64,000 nt of DNA from the NCBI RefSeq assembly GCF_020400655.1, contig NZ_JAINRC010000006.1, positions 62,001-126,000 of the forward strand. Reading direction: 5' to 3'. The notes beneath the pieces are model-generated. The model worked only from the letters and a program-made list of their open reading frames with translations. It was not told the origin of the DNA and ran no database searches. Below are positions 24,941-34,411 of this stretch, in pieces. The stretch's first letter is position 1; every line of letters starts with the position of its first letter. The position numbers and the translations under genes were made by a program. This stretch comes from Streptomyces spinosus. GTDB taxonomy: Bacteria; Actinomycetota; Actinomycetes; Streptomycetales; Streptomycetaceae.

Positions 24941-25672
24941 ATGGACAAGATCCGTCGCGGGGAGCGAGGCAAGCAGAAGACCTGGCAGTGGCTCATGGTC
25001 CTGACGGCGCACCGGGGCCTGTGTGTCTACTGCGGCCGTTCCTCTGCCACCACGATCGACCACGAGACACCCATCGCCGGCACCGGAGCGGACGTCTGGT
25101 GGAACTTTGTTCCAGCGTGCGAAGACTGCAATCGCTGGAAGAAGGGTCGTACCGCGAGGCACTGGATGGCAGACTTGGATCTGCATCACCGGTATCCGAA
25201 GGAGCGTTTCGCGACCCGAGGCATGCCCCCCAGGGTGTACGCCGGCATCACAAGACGTGTCGAGCGAGTGCAGCGAGAGATCGCCGACATGGACCGCCGC
25301 GAGTGGTTCCAGATGCACTACGGGGACGAGAAACACCGGAACAAGACTGAACTGTTCGAGATCCTCGAGCGCTGCAAGGCGGAGCTGCGGGGCTACCCAC
25401 ACTACCCTTGGCGGACGCCGAAACAAGGGACGTCGAGGACCGTGTGTACACGCCTGATCTGCTGCGGATACCAGCATCCGAAGGCGAATTACTTGGTGGC
25501 TTTCTTGGAACCTGAAGAGCGGGCCGCCTTGAAGCGAGCGGTGTTCAACGAGCGAGTTCACGAGGGCGACGTGCTTGGCCGGCTCATCCGGGAGTACCTA
25601 GCTGCCAGAGAGCGTGACCGCGATGGCGCCGCACAGCCGTCCAGGCCGGTGATCGATCCAACCGCCTGGTAG
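24941..25672 (+). CDS. HNH endonuclease family protein
   Basis: A 243-residue protein with an N-terminal HNH domain: Cys28-x2-Cys31 (LCVYCGRSS), Asp40-His41 (TIDHETPIAG), WWNFVPACEDCNRWKKGR with Cys60, Cys63 and Asn64. The two CxxC pairs bind a structural zinc around a beta-beta-alpha-metal nuclease core. A long basic helical C-terminus follows, with no recognised domain. AAGGGGGG precedes the ATG; longer in-frame starts lack one. Could be a phage- or island-borne nuclease or part of a defence module, but no methylase or toxin partner is adjacent. Confidence 0.78.
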   Translation: MDKIRRGERGKQKTWQWLMVLTAHRGLCVYCGRSSATTIDHETPIAGTGADVWWNFVPACEDCNRWKKGRTARHWMADLDLHHRYPKERFATRGMPPRVYAGITRRVERVQREIADMDRREWFQMHYGDEKHRNKTELFEILERCKAELRGYPHYPWRTPKQGTSRTVCTRLICCGYQHPKANYLVAFLEPEERAALKRAVFNERVHEGDVLGRLIREYLAARERDRDGAAQPSRPVIDPTAW

Positions 25673-25744
25673 CCCGCCTGCTGCAGCATCGAGAGGCTGC
25701 TAACACCTGGAGTAACGGGCTCTCGTGAGACACGCTAGGAGGGT

Positions 25745-26560
25745 TCAGAGGTATCCCGCTGCTTTGGAGCGTTCGCGGCGGACGCCGAGCGACGCCGGAT
25801 TGACGTCGGGGCGCACTCGAAGGATGTGCGCTACAGCCACGGAGTTGCTGACGCCGGAGCGCAACTGTTCGCGAGCGCGGTAGACGATGCTCGGGGTCGG
25901 TGTGTGACGTTCGCTGGTGTTCACGCTGGTCAGCGGCGCGCTGTTTAGTCGATCGGGCTTCTCGTTCGCGTCGTGTTCGTCGACGGTGTTCTGTTCGGGG
26001 GCCGTGTTCGCCGGGTTCGCGGACGCCGTGGACGGCACGTTGGAGAGCCCAGCTCGGTCCTCCGCACGCACCACCTGTCGGCGGACGTCTGCGACGGCAA
26101 GAGCGACGTTCGCACGGAACATCTCCTGCCGTACCCACGCGGCATCGGCCTCGGACAGATCCCAGTCGACGAAGCGCATGACCCAGAACCACAGGGTCTT
26201 TGCGAACGGGCTCGAGCGGCACCGACGACGCCTAGCGCTGGGCTGCCCAGGGACAGGCCATGCCAGAGAATCGCGCCCACCGTCGCGGCCAGCAGTGCCC
26301 AGCCGAGGCGCTTGGAGAAGCTGCGCTTAGCGGGTCGAAGCGGCTCAGCCACTCCAAGAGGATGTTGACAATCCAGCCCACATCGAACACCACTGCGGCG
26401 GTGAACCGAACCCGTGTCCAAGAAGGATACCGATGCTAAAGGTGGACCAAATGACGGAGATCACGGTGAGGACCAGTACCAGACCGGCGGCGGCTGACAC
26501 GGCAACCCGATCCCAACCACGAGGTAGCACAGGGACGGCGACGGCGTAAAGCTCGGGCAT
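25745..26560 (-). pseudogene. Frameshifted multi-helix membrane protein
   Basis: Four consecutive minus-strand frames read as one protein. It starts at 26560 with VAVSAAAGLVLVLTVISVIW, continues after a shift near 26415-26425 with FTAAVVFDVGWIVNILLEWL, after a shift near 26330 with KRSFSKRLGWALLAATVGAI, and after a shift near 26210 with KTLWFWVMRFVDWDLSEADA to the stop at 25745. Each shift is a single base. The intact product would have three or four helices and a long polar tail (144 residues, which could still be made from the ATG at 26179). It recalls membrane proteins of actinomycete conjugative elements, but the family is not sure. Confidence 0.6.
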
Positions 26561-26940
26561 GTCGCGGGTAACCCCATCAATCGTGTGCGATACCTGGCGA
26601 ACCAGGGCCCTCAGTCCGCAACTTCACGGGGTCCTTGACGTTGAACCCGCTGCGGCACCCATGGATTCAGCCGCTGGTCCACCGGGTCGGCGAGGTCGCA
26701 GCTCTGTAGGTGCTCAAGAAGCATCCCAAACTAAGATCCGACCTGCCCGCCGCCTCCTGGTCGTTACCGAGATCGGTGCTGATCAAGCCAACTGTGCCAC
26801 GGCAGCGGTGCCATTAGTGTCTTAAAAGAATCTTCAAAGGTATGTGCGCTTCGTGATCAAGTGCTCACACCATCATCCACCTGCGCCAGCCTCTTCACAC
26901 AAGCAAGAGGATGGCATGGGCACTACATCTAGGAGATCGA
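26561..26940. other. Intergenic region, no gene seen
   Basis: 380 bases of lower GC content with several ATGs but no frame with convincing codon bias. It probably holds the promoters of the broken membrane gene (minus) and of the secreted protein gene at 26941 (plus). No repeat or attachment-site pair was recognised. Confidence 0.3.
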
Positions 26941-27361
26941 ATGCGCGGCAAAGCCAACGCCACTCTCATCGCCCTTGCCATCGCAGCAGGATCTGTCATG
27001 TTCAGCACGCCGGCCGCGTCGGCCGCGGCAGCCTCCTTCTACTGCGACAGCTCTGGCTACACCGCCCTCAACGTGCCCATGCAGCGGTGCACCTCGCTGT
27101 CCAACGGCGTTCTGTACGTTCTCCAGGCTTCCAACGGCAACGTCACCACCGGGTACGACAAGACGGGCGGATCTGCCATATCCGCCCAGCTCGGTTACTC
27201 GCGCGGGGGGGACCAGCCACTACGCCGGTGCCGTCTCCATCAGTTCGGGCCAGAATAAGAGTCACACGTGGGCACTGTCGGAGAGCTCCTACTGCACGAG
27301 CACGATCGGCCTGCTTAGCTACAGTGGCGGCACGTACCAGACGCCTTCCTCGCACTGCTGA
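26941..27361 (+). pseudogene. Small secreted Cys-containing protein split by a G7 homopolymer
   Basis: ATG 26941 with AGGAG (26931-26935) opens a signal peptide (ATLIALAIAAGSVMFSTPAA) and a mature part beginning ASFYCDSSGYTALNVPMQRC. At a run of seven G (27205-27211) the frame is lost: in frame one it ends at 27258, while the third frame continues TSHYAGAVSISSGQNKSHTW to SYCTSTIGLLSYSGG and PSSHC. Removing one G restores a 139-residue extracellular protein with four cysteines. True pseudogene, slippage-controlled gene or sequencing error are all possible. Confidence 0.65.
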
Positions 27362-27373
27362 ACCACGGCCCCA

Positions 27374-27401
27374 AAGGCCCCGTCTACCAAGGCGGGGCCT
27401 T
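27374..27401 (+). terminator. Rho-independent terminator
   Basis: AAGGCCCCG (27374-27382) pairs perfectly with CGGGGCCTT (27393-27401) around a 10-base loop and is followed by a C/T-rich tract. It lies 13 bases after the secreted-protein stop. Confidence 0.75.
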
Positions 27402-27451
27402 CCCTCTCTCGGCCCTGATCTCCTCGACATAACCACGCAAGGAACCGCGTC

Positions 27452-28855
27452 GTGTTTTCCGCCATTTTTCAACACCATGTCGGCTACCTGGCCGTATGCA
27501 CATTGGTCGGCCTCATCCTCGGCGGCGCATCATGGACGCTCGTCCGCAAGCGGGGAAACCCTCACGGGGCGTGGTGGTCCGGGCTCGCCTTCACTCTCAC
27601 CGGCGTGCTCGGCGTCACCTTCATGGGCGGTGGCTCGGCCAGCGGTGTGTGCGTCCTCAACCATCAATTCGCCGAGCCCTTCCACACCACTCAAGGGTTG
27701 TGGAACCTCGCCATGATGGTACCCGTCGGCGCCTGCGCACTACTGGCCATCCGCCGCCCGCTGCCTGTCCTCGTCGGCGTCATCGCGCTGCCTCTGGCCA
27801 TCGAGTTCACTCAGGCCACCGTCAACGGACTGGGGCGCGTCTGTGACAGCTCGGACGCCCAGATGAACATCATCGGCGGGTTGATCGGGCTCACCGTTGT
27901 CGCGGTTGTGCTCACTGTCCGCCACTCGCTCGCCTGGCAGGCGGGCACCAAGGGCGCCCTCGTCACTTCCGTGGCGCTGCTTCTCCTGAGCTTGGGAGTG
28001 GCGCGTCCAATGCTCGACTTCACGAACGTGGATGGCAGCAGCCTCTCCGGCGCAAGTGCCGACCAGAAGCGGGCGGTTGAGGTTGCTGTCAAGGAGGCGT
28101 TCGGTGACCACTACAAGATAGGCCAGCAGTACGCGCAGCCGTGCGTGGGCGCCTCTTGCACCAACATCATCTTCAACCTGCACAGCCGTGAAGAGGGGCA
28201 CTCCGATGACTTCGGTACCGGAAGTCTATCCTGGCCGGACAAGAAGCACCTGAACGTACTGCTGGAGAACAGCGACCGTCCCACCGTCATGGGATACTCA
28301 GTTGGGGGCACGAAAGCACCCTCTACCGGTACAGCAGCCTCTCGGATTGCGAAGTCGTACGCCCAGCGAAAGTATCCTTGGGCGATGGATGCGACCATGA
28401 GCGAGACGTCCGCCGTGGGCGCGAAGGCCGAACTTGGCTGGATCACGAGCTGGAGATGGAAACAGAAGAACGTTCTGATGCCCAGGATGCTGGACGTCCA
28501 GGTAGACAGGGCCGGGCATGTATCGCAGATTGACGTCACCCTTGGTCCGACCCGGGTAAGACTTCCCGAAGCCAAGCTTGACGCCGTGCAGGCCGAAAAG
28601 GAAGTGGACAAGGCGGTAGCGGTCCAACTCCAGGCCAATGGAAACTCTGGCGCAGAATTTCGCACCAAAGCAGTTACTGTGAAGGCGGTCGAGCAAGATG
28701 GTAATTGGCGACCGAACTGGCTTGTGAACGTGACGTGGCCCAGTAACGGACAAAGCGATCATTCGCAGGAGCAGGCACCGGTTGATATGTACCGCGTGAA
28801 CGCCCTGACTGGGCAGGTGTACGACGCAGCCGGGCAGCCCCTCAGAACCAAATGA
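27452..28855 (+). CDS. VanZ-like membrane protein with long extracytoplasmic domain
   Basis: A 467-residue protein. The first ~170 residues hold about five helices with the VanZ-like pattern (VGYLAVCTLVGLILGGASW, LWNLAMMVPVGACALLAI, ALPLAIEFTQATVNGLGRVC, DAQMNIIGGLIGLTVVAVVL). A further helix near 190 leads to a ~260-residue outer region with no recognised motif (FGDHYKIGQQYAQPC onward). VanZ proteins are tied to glycopeptide tolerance, but the function of most is unknown. GTG at 27452 has AAGGAA upstream. Gene composition is less GC-rich than its flanks. Confidence 0.72.
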   Translation: MFSAIFQHHVGYLAVCTLVGLILGGASWTLVRKRGNPHGAWWSGLAFTLTGVLGVTFMGGGSASGVCVLNHQFAEPFHTTQGLWNLAMMVPVGACALLAIRRPLPVLVGVIALPLAIEFTQATVNGLGRVCDSSDAQMNIIGGLIGLTVVAVVLTVRHSLAWQAGTKGALVTSVALLLLSLGVARPMLDFTNVDGSSLSGASADQKRAVEVAVKEAFGDHYKIGQQYAQPCVGASCTNIIFNLHSREEGHSDDFGTGSLSWPDKKHLNVLLENSDRPTVMGYSVGGTKAPSTGTAASRIAKSYAQRKYPWAMDATMSETSAVGAKAELGWITSWRWKQKNVLMPRMLDVQVDRAGHVSQIDVTLGPTRVRLPEAKLDAVQAEKEVDKAVAVQLQANGNSGAEFRTKAVTVKAVEQDGNWRPNWLVNVTWPSNGQSDHSQEQAPVDMYRVNALTGQVYDAAGQPLRTK

Positions 28856-29086
28856 CACCATCACCAGCGTGTTGCGATCCTGGGCCACAGCTCCGCAGGG
28901 CGGTCACCCGTTCCAGCGTTGTGCGCCTGGTTGGGAAGTGAGCGGTTGGGGTGCAGAGAAGGGGAGGCACGGGCTTCATGATTGTTGTGGTGTCTGAATC
29001 CCGATGATCAAGAGGTGGCGTGTGTCTGCCGCTGCATCTTCTCCTATCCCCGCCGTGTTGATGAGGCTCGGTCCGCTTGACGACGG

Positions 29087-30106
29087 CAGGACGCCGGCCG
29101 GGCCCTGGCGCTGGGCGCCGCCGCCGTGGCGGGCCTCCTCGGATGGCTCGGTCTGCCGGCGCTGCTCGGGGTGGCCTTCGCCGTCGGGGCGCTGTCCGTG
29201 TTCTTCGACATCGCCTACCAGGCGTTGCTGGTGCGGCTGGTGGAGCGTGACCGGTTGGTGCCGCGCAGCAGCGTGCTCGAGGGCAGCCGCTCCGCCGCGC
29301 AGACCGGCGGTCCCGCCCTCGGCGGTGCGCTGGTGTCCATGCTGTCGGCGCCGGTCGCCGCCGCCGGAGCGGTGTTCTTCACCGCGTCGTTCCTGTCGAT
29401 CCGGCCGATCCGTCACCGCGAGATCCTCCCGGAGTGCCCGGAGCGCGCTCCCCAGGTCCGGCGGCGGATCCACGAGGGCCTCCGCTTCGTCGCCGGTGAC
29501 ACGTTGCTGCGGACCGTGTGCCTGGCGTCGGCCGCGTTCCAGTTCTTCTTCGCGGCCGCGATGACCGTCTACTGCTGTTCCTGCCCCGGGAACCGCACCT
29601 GTCGGGTATGGCCGTCGGGCTGGCGCTCGCGGCCACGGGGCCGGGCGCGCTCCTGGGCTCCCTGCTGGCCGCCCGCCTGCCGGGCCGCTTCGGGCACGGC
29701 ACCGTGCTCGTGTCCGCGGCGGTGTTCGGCGACGGCGTGTTCCTGTGCGTGCCCGCGCTGCGCGGCGCCTCCGCGGTGCCGGTTCCCGCGCTCCTCACGG
29801 TCGGCTTCGTCTTCGGAGCGGCCGGTCAGCTGGTGAACGTCACGGTGATGGCCGTCCGGCAGACCGTCACCCCCGGACGGGATGCGGGGCCGTGTCGCCG
29901 CGACCGTCAACTTCGTCGGTATGGGGATGGCCCCGCTCGGCTCGCTGCTCGGCGGCTTTCTCGCGCAGGGGTGGGGGACGCGGGCCGGCCTGCTGGTGGC
30001 TGCGGCGGGCATGCTGCTGTCACCGGCGCTGATGGCCCTGTCCCCGCTGGCCCGCCTGGGCCGGACGCTTCCCGGGCCGTCGAAGACGCCGCTGCCCGCT
30101 GCGTGA
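29087..30106 (+). pseudogene. Truncated, twice frameshifted MFS exporter
   Basis: From about 29087 the translation reads GRALALGAAAVAGLLGWLGL, VGALSVFFDIAYQALL and VERDRLVPRSSVLEGSRSAA, the mid-region of an MFS (DHA3/EntS-like) exporter. A base lost near 29571 moves the frame (then LLFLPREPHLSGMAVGLALA), and an extra G near 29880 moves it again (MRGRVAATVNFVGMGMAPLG) to the stop at 30106. The first ~80-100 residues, with the first helices, are missing. Non-functional remnant. Confidence 0.75.
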
Positions 30107-30206
30107 CGGCCCGCCGACGGGGACACGGGCGCGTCGGAAGGCGCTGGCGCGCGAGAGGGGTGGTGGGCGAGACTGCGGGTTCGGTGCCGCTGATGAAGGG
30201 GGTGTG

Positions 30207-30815
30207 ATGCGGGTAGCCGTGGTCACGTTCGACGGGTTCAACGAGCTGGACAGCTTCATCGCTTCCGCGCTGATCAACCGCTGCCGTGCGGACGGCCTGG
30301 AGGCCTTCGTCACGACGCCGACGCCGGTGGTGACGTCGATGAGCGGGGTCCGGGTGTCCGGGCAGCGCCCCATGGAGTTCGTGACCGAGGCCGAGGTGGT
30401 GCTGATCGGCAGCGGCGTGCGGACGCGGGACGTGGTCGCCGACGACCGGTTGGTCTCCCGGCTGCGGCTCGACCCCGCACGGCAGCTGATCGGCGCACAG
30501 TGCTCGGGCGCGCTGGTGCTCGCCCGGCTGGGACTGCTGGCGGGCATGCCCGCCTGCACGGACAACAAGAGCCGGCCGTTCGTCGAAGCCCGCGGCGTCA
30601 CCGTGCTGGACGCGCCGTTCCACGCCGAGGGGAACATCGCCACGGCGGGCGGTTGCCTGGCGTCCCAGTACCTCGCCACCTGGGTGATCACCCGGACGCT
30701 CGGGGAAGCGGCCGCACGCGACGTCCTCGACTACGTGGCACCGGTCGGCGAGAACCGGGAGACCGTCGACCGCGCCCTGCGCGCCGTCCGCAGGGACGCG
30801 GTCGCGCCGCGCTGA
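30207..30815 (+). CDS. DJ-1/PfpI family protein
   Basis: A 202-residue class-I glutamine-amidotransferase-like protein. Glu13 in DGFNELD and the nucleophile Cys99 in IGAQCSGALVLARLGLL occupy the DJ-1/PfpI positions. RRD/AraC-type extensions are absent, so it is the stand-alone form (isonitrile hydratase-, chaperone- or glyoxalase-like). ATG 30207 follows GAAGGGGG. Exact reaction unknown. Confidence 0.85.
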   Translation: MRVAVVTFDGFNELDSFIASALINRCRADGLEAFVTTPTPVVTSMSGVRVSGQRPMEFVTEAEVVLIGSGVRTRDVVADDRLVSRLRLDPARQLIGAQCSGALVLARLGLLAGMPACTDNKSRPFVEARGVTVLDAPFHAEGNIATAGGCLASQYLATWVITRTLGEAAARDVLDYVAPVGENRETVDRALRAVRRDAVAPR

Positions 30816-30940
30816 CCCTCGGGATGCCGTGCGGCCGTACTCCGCCGGGACGGGAGAGGCCGGGCAGTCACCCGACGTCCCGGGACGCCCACGCAGGGTT
30901 CCCTGCGGCGCGTCGCACGCGGAAGGCGCACAGTGGACGT

Positions 30941-32158
30941 ATGCGCCTCGGGCAGAACTTCGCTTCGACACGGCGGTGGCGCTCCCTTCAGGGGCTGGTA
31001 GTGCTCCCTCTGGTGCTGATCGTCGCGATCACCGTGGTGGACGTGCAGACGCCGGAATCGATCCACCTCGGTCCGCTGCTCGTCGTGGCGCCCGCCATCA
31101 CGGTCTCGTTCGGGTCCGCGCGGCTGACCGGACTGATCGGCGCGCTGGCGGTGGTGGCCCAGGTGGTCATCGCGGTGTTCCACGGGGGTCTGGCAACGCC
31201 CAACCACGTGGCGCAGATCATCGGGCTGGCAGTCCTCTCGATCATGGCCGTGATCGTCTGCCTGGTACGCGACCGGCGCACGGCGGAGCTGGCCCAGGTG
31301 CGATCGGTCTCCGAGGCCGCTCAGCGGGCGCTGCTCCGCCCGCTGCCCCACCGGCTCGGTCCGCTGCAGATCTCGTCCCTGTACCTGGCCGCCGAGAAAG
31401 AGGCGCGCATCGGCGGTGACCTGTACGCCGTGGCCCGCACCGGCGACCGTACGCGCGTGCTCATCGGCGACGTCAGGGGCAAAGGGCTGGCCGCGGTCGG
31501 GGAAGCGGCCGCGCTGATGGGCGCGTTCCAGGAGGCCGCGCACCAGCACACCACGCTCCCGGCGCTCGCCGACGGCCTGGACCGCAGTCTGTGCCGCTAC
31601 CTGACCCAGTTCCCCGCGACGGACAGCGAGGTCCAGGAGCACTTCATCACCGCTCTGCTGCTGGAGATCCCCGACCACGACCCCGTGGCACGGGTGACGC
31701 CCTGCGGGCACCCGCCGCCCCTGCTCATCAGACGGGGCGAGGTGACGAGTGTGCCGAGCAGCCCGGCACCACCACTGGGCCTGTGCGAGCTGGAACAGGG
31801 CATCCGCACGTCCCACACCTTCGCGTTCGAGCCGGGTGACACCCTCTTGCTGTACACCGACGGCCTGGTGGAGGCCCGCGACACAGGCGGCACCTTCTAC
31901 CCGCTGGAGCGGCGGCTCACCCGATGGCCGCGATGCGCTCCCGACACGCTCGTCGAACGCGTCCGGCAGGATCTGCTCGCCCACACCGGCGGAGCCCTCC
32001 GCGACGACGCCGCGGTCCTCGCCCTGCGGCGGACGGCGGTTCCGCACACCGGGCACCTCCACGGCGAACCGGTGGACACCGCCGGCCGGCACACGGCCCA
32101 CCGGAATCCGGGGTCCGAGCGCCGCGCCGCCCCGGCCCTCGGCCGGGGCGACGACTGA
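30941..32158 (+). CDS. Membrane-anchored SpoIIE-type (PP2C-like) Ser/Thr phosphatase
   Basis: A 405-residue protein. Four N-terminal helices (LVVLPLVLIVAITVV to VLSIMAVIVCLV) form a membrane sensor. The phosphatase domain starts near residue 130 and shows IGGDLYAVARTGDRTRVLIG, DVRGKGLAAV, FITALLLEIP, CGHPPPLLI, LLLYTDGLVEARD and LRDDAAVLAL, the metal-binding Asp set of RsbU/SpoIIE enzymes. These act on anti-anti-sigma factors; no partner is near. The ATG has only a weak, distant GGAAGG. Confidence 0.85.
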   Translation: MRLGQNFASTRRWRSLQGLVVLPLVLIVAITVVDVQTPESIHLGPLLVVAPAITVSFGSARLTGLIGALAVVAQVVIAVFHGGLATPNHVAQIIGLAVLSIMAVIVCLVRDRRTAELAQVRSVSEAAQRALLRPLPHRLGPLQISSLYLAAEKEARIGGDLYAVARTGDRTRVLIGDVRGKGLAAVGEAAALMGAFQEAAHQHTTLPALADGLDRSLCRYLTQFPATDSEVQEHFITALLLEIPDHDPVARVTPCGHPPPLLIRRGEVTSVPSSPAPPLGLCELEQGIRTSHTFAFEPGDTLLLYTDGLVEARDTGGTFYPLERRLTRWPRCAPDTLVERVRQDLLAHTGGALRDDAAVLALRRTAVPHTGHLHGEPVDTAGRHTAHRNPGSERRAAPALGRGDD

Positions 32159-32160
32159 CG

Positions 32161-33218
<1,058 letters not shown>

Positions 33219-33237
33219 GAGCAACGAGGAGACCATC

Positions 33238-34323
33238 ATCAACGCCATACGCAAGACCCTGACCGCCACCGCCGTCGTCGGTGCCGTCCTCGCGGGTTCC
33301 GCCGCCTGCGGAACGGTGGAGCAGCTGTCCGCCGGCAAGAAGCTCGACCGGGCCTTCGAGGAACTGGGCAAGAAGAACAGGCTCTCCTTCGAGCTCGACG
33401 TGGACGCCGACGCCGCGACCCTGAAGGCGCTGGACGCCAAGTCCGACCCCGCGCCCGGTGAGGAGATCCCGGACGAGGCGGCCAAGCTGATCAGCGGCGC
33501 CAAGATCGCGGTGACCGTGCAGTCGAAGAAGCCGCTCGCCGAGTCCGGCGAGAAGGACCTCGTCGGCACGGCCGTGAAGGTCAGCACCCCCGACGGCGAC
33601 CTCGCCGAATACCGGCTGATCGGCGATTACGTCTACGCCCGCGTCGACATGGACGCGATGGGGAAGATGTCGGGCAGCCCCGTACCGTCCGCGGACGACC
33701 TGCCGCCGCAGGCCGGGGCGTTCAAGGCCGTCCTCGAGGGCAAGTGGGTGAAGTTCAGCACCAAGGAGATGGACAAGGCCGCCGCCGAGGGCGAGGAGGG
33801 CGAGGACGGTCCCGCACCCGTGCCCTCCCTCGACGCCCGGACGCAGAAGAAGCTGGTGAAGGCGCTGCGCGAGGTCGTCGCCCGTGAGGTGCGCTTCAAG
33901 ACGGCCGGCGGCCAGGACGGCACCGAGCACGTCACCGCGACGGCGCCCTTCCGCACGCTGGTCACCGAACTCTTCGGCGAGCTGCGGCCGCTGGCGAAGG
34001 ACCTGCCGCCGGGCATGGAGCTGCCGACGGACAAGGACCTGAAGGACGCGCCCAACGCCAAGGTGACGGCGGACTTCACCCTCAGGAACGGCGAGCTGTC
34101 CCAGGTGGACGTGGACCTCGCCAAGCTGGCCGGGACGGCCAAGGTCAAGAAGCTCGGCCTGACGCTGCGGATGAGCGAGGGCAGCCGGCCCACCGCTCCG
34201 GCCGGTGCCACCAAGCTCGACCTGGGGGAGCTGATGAGCGGCTTCCTCGGCGGCCCCCCGGTGGACGGCGCCGACATCGACACGAGCGGCCTCGACCAGG
34301 ACTTCCCGGGCGAGGACTTCTGA
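33238..34323 (+). CDS. Putative lipoprotein, apparent ATC start codon
   Basis: A 361-residue exported protein: INAIRKTLTATAVVGAVLAG is a lipoprotein signal and SAAC a relaxed lipobox (Cys24). The mature part is Lys/Asp-rich with paired motifs such as RLIGDYVYARVDMDAMGKM and GKWVKFSTKEMDKA, resembling LppX/LprG-like lipid-binding or LolA-fold lipoproteins; this is tentative. The reading frame has excellent bias, but the position six bases after GAGGAG (33226-33231) is ATC, and no ATG, GTG or TTG lies in frame between the palindrome and it. Either a rare ATC start, an ATG-to-ATC mutation, or an error. Confidence 0.75.
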   Translation: MNAIRKTLTATAVVGAVLAGSAACGTVEQLSAGKKLDRAFEELGKKNRLSFELDVDADAATLKALDAKSDPAPGEEIPDEAAKLISGAKIAVTVQSKKPLAESGEKDLVGTAVKVSTPDGDLAEYRLIGDYVYARVDMDAMGKMSGSPVPSADDLPPQAGAFKAVLEGKWVKFSTKEMDKAAAEGEEGEDGPAPVPSLDARTQKKLVKALREVVAREVRFKTAGGQDGTEHVTATAPFRTLVTELFGELRPLAKDLPPGMELPTDKDLKDAPNAKVTADFTLRNGELSQVDVDLAKLAGTAKVKKLGLTLRMSEGSRPTAPAGATKLDLGELMSGFLGGPPVDGADIDTSGLDQDFPGEDF

Positions 34324-34327
34324 CGGA

Positions 34328-34364
34328 AGGACCCCTGTCGGGCGGTCGGCCCGACAGGGGTCCT
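34328..34364. terminator. Strong 16-bp terminator hairpin
   Basis: AGGACCCCTGTCGGGC (34328-34343) pairs exactly with 34349-34364 around a 5-base loop. It begins five bases after the lipoprotein stop and faces the convergent phosphoesterase gene, so it may serve both. Confidence 0.85.
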
Positions 34365-34411
34365 CACCGGTTCGGCGCGTGTCAGCCGTCAGGCTGCCGG
34401 CGTCCGGACCG

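Noticed and set aside
26559..26825. 88-codon plus-strand frame beginning MSRVTPSIV
   Set aside because: No ribosome site, poor codon bias, no recognisable feature.
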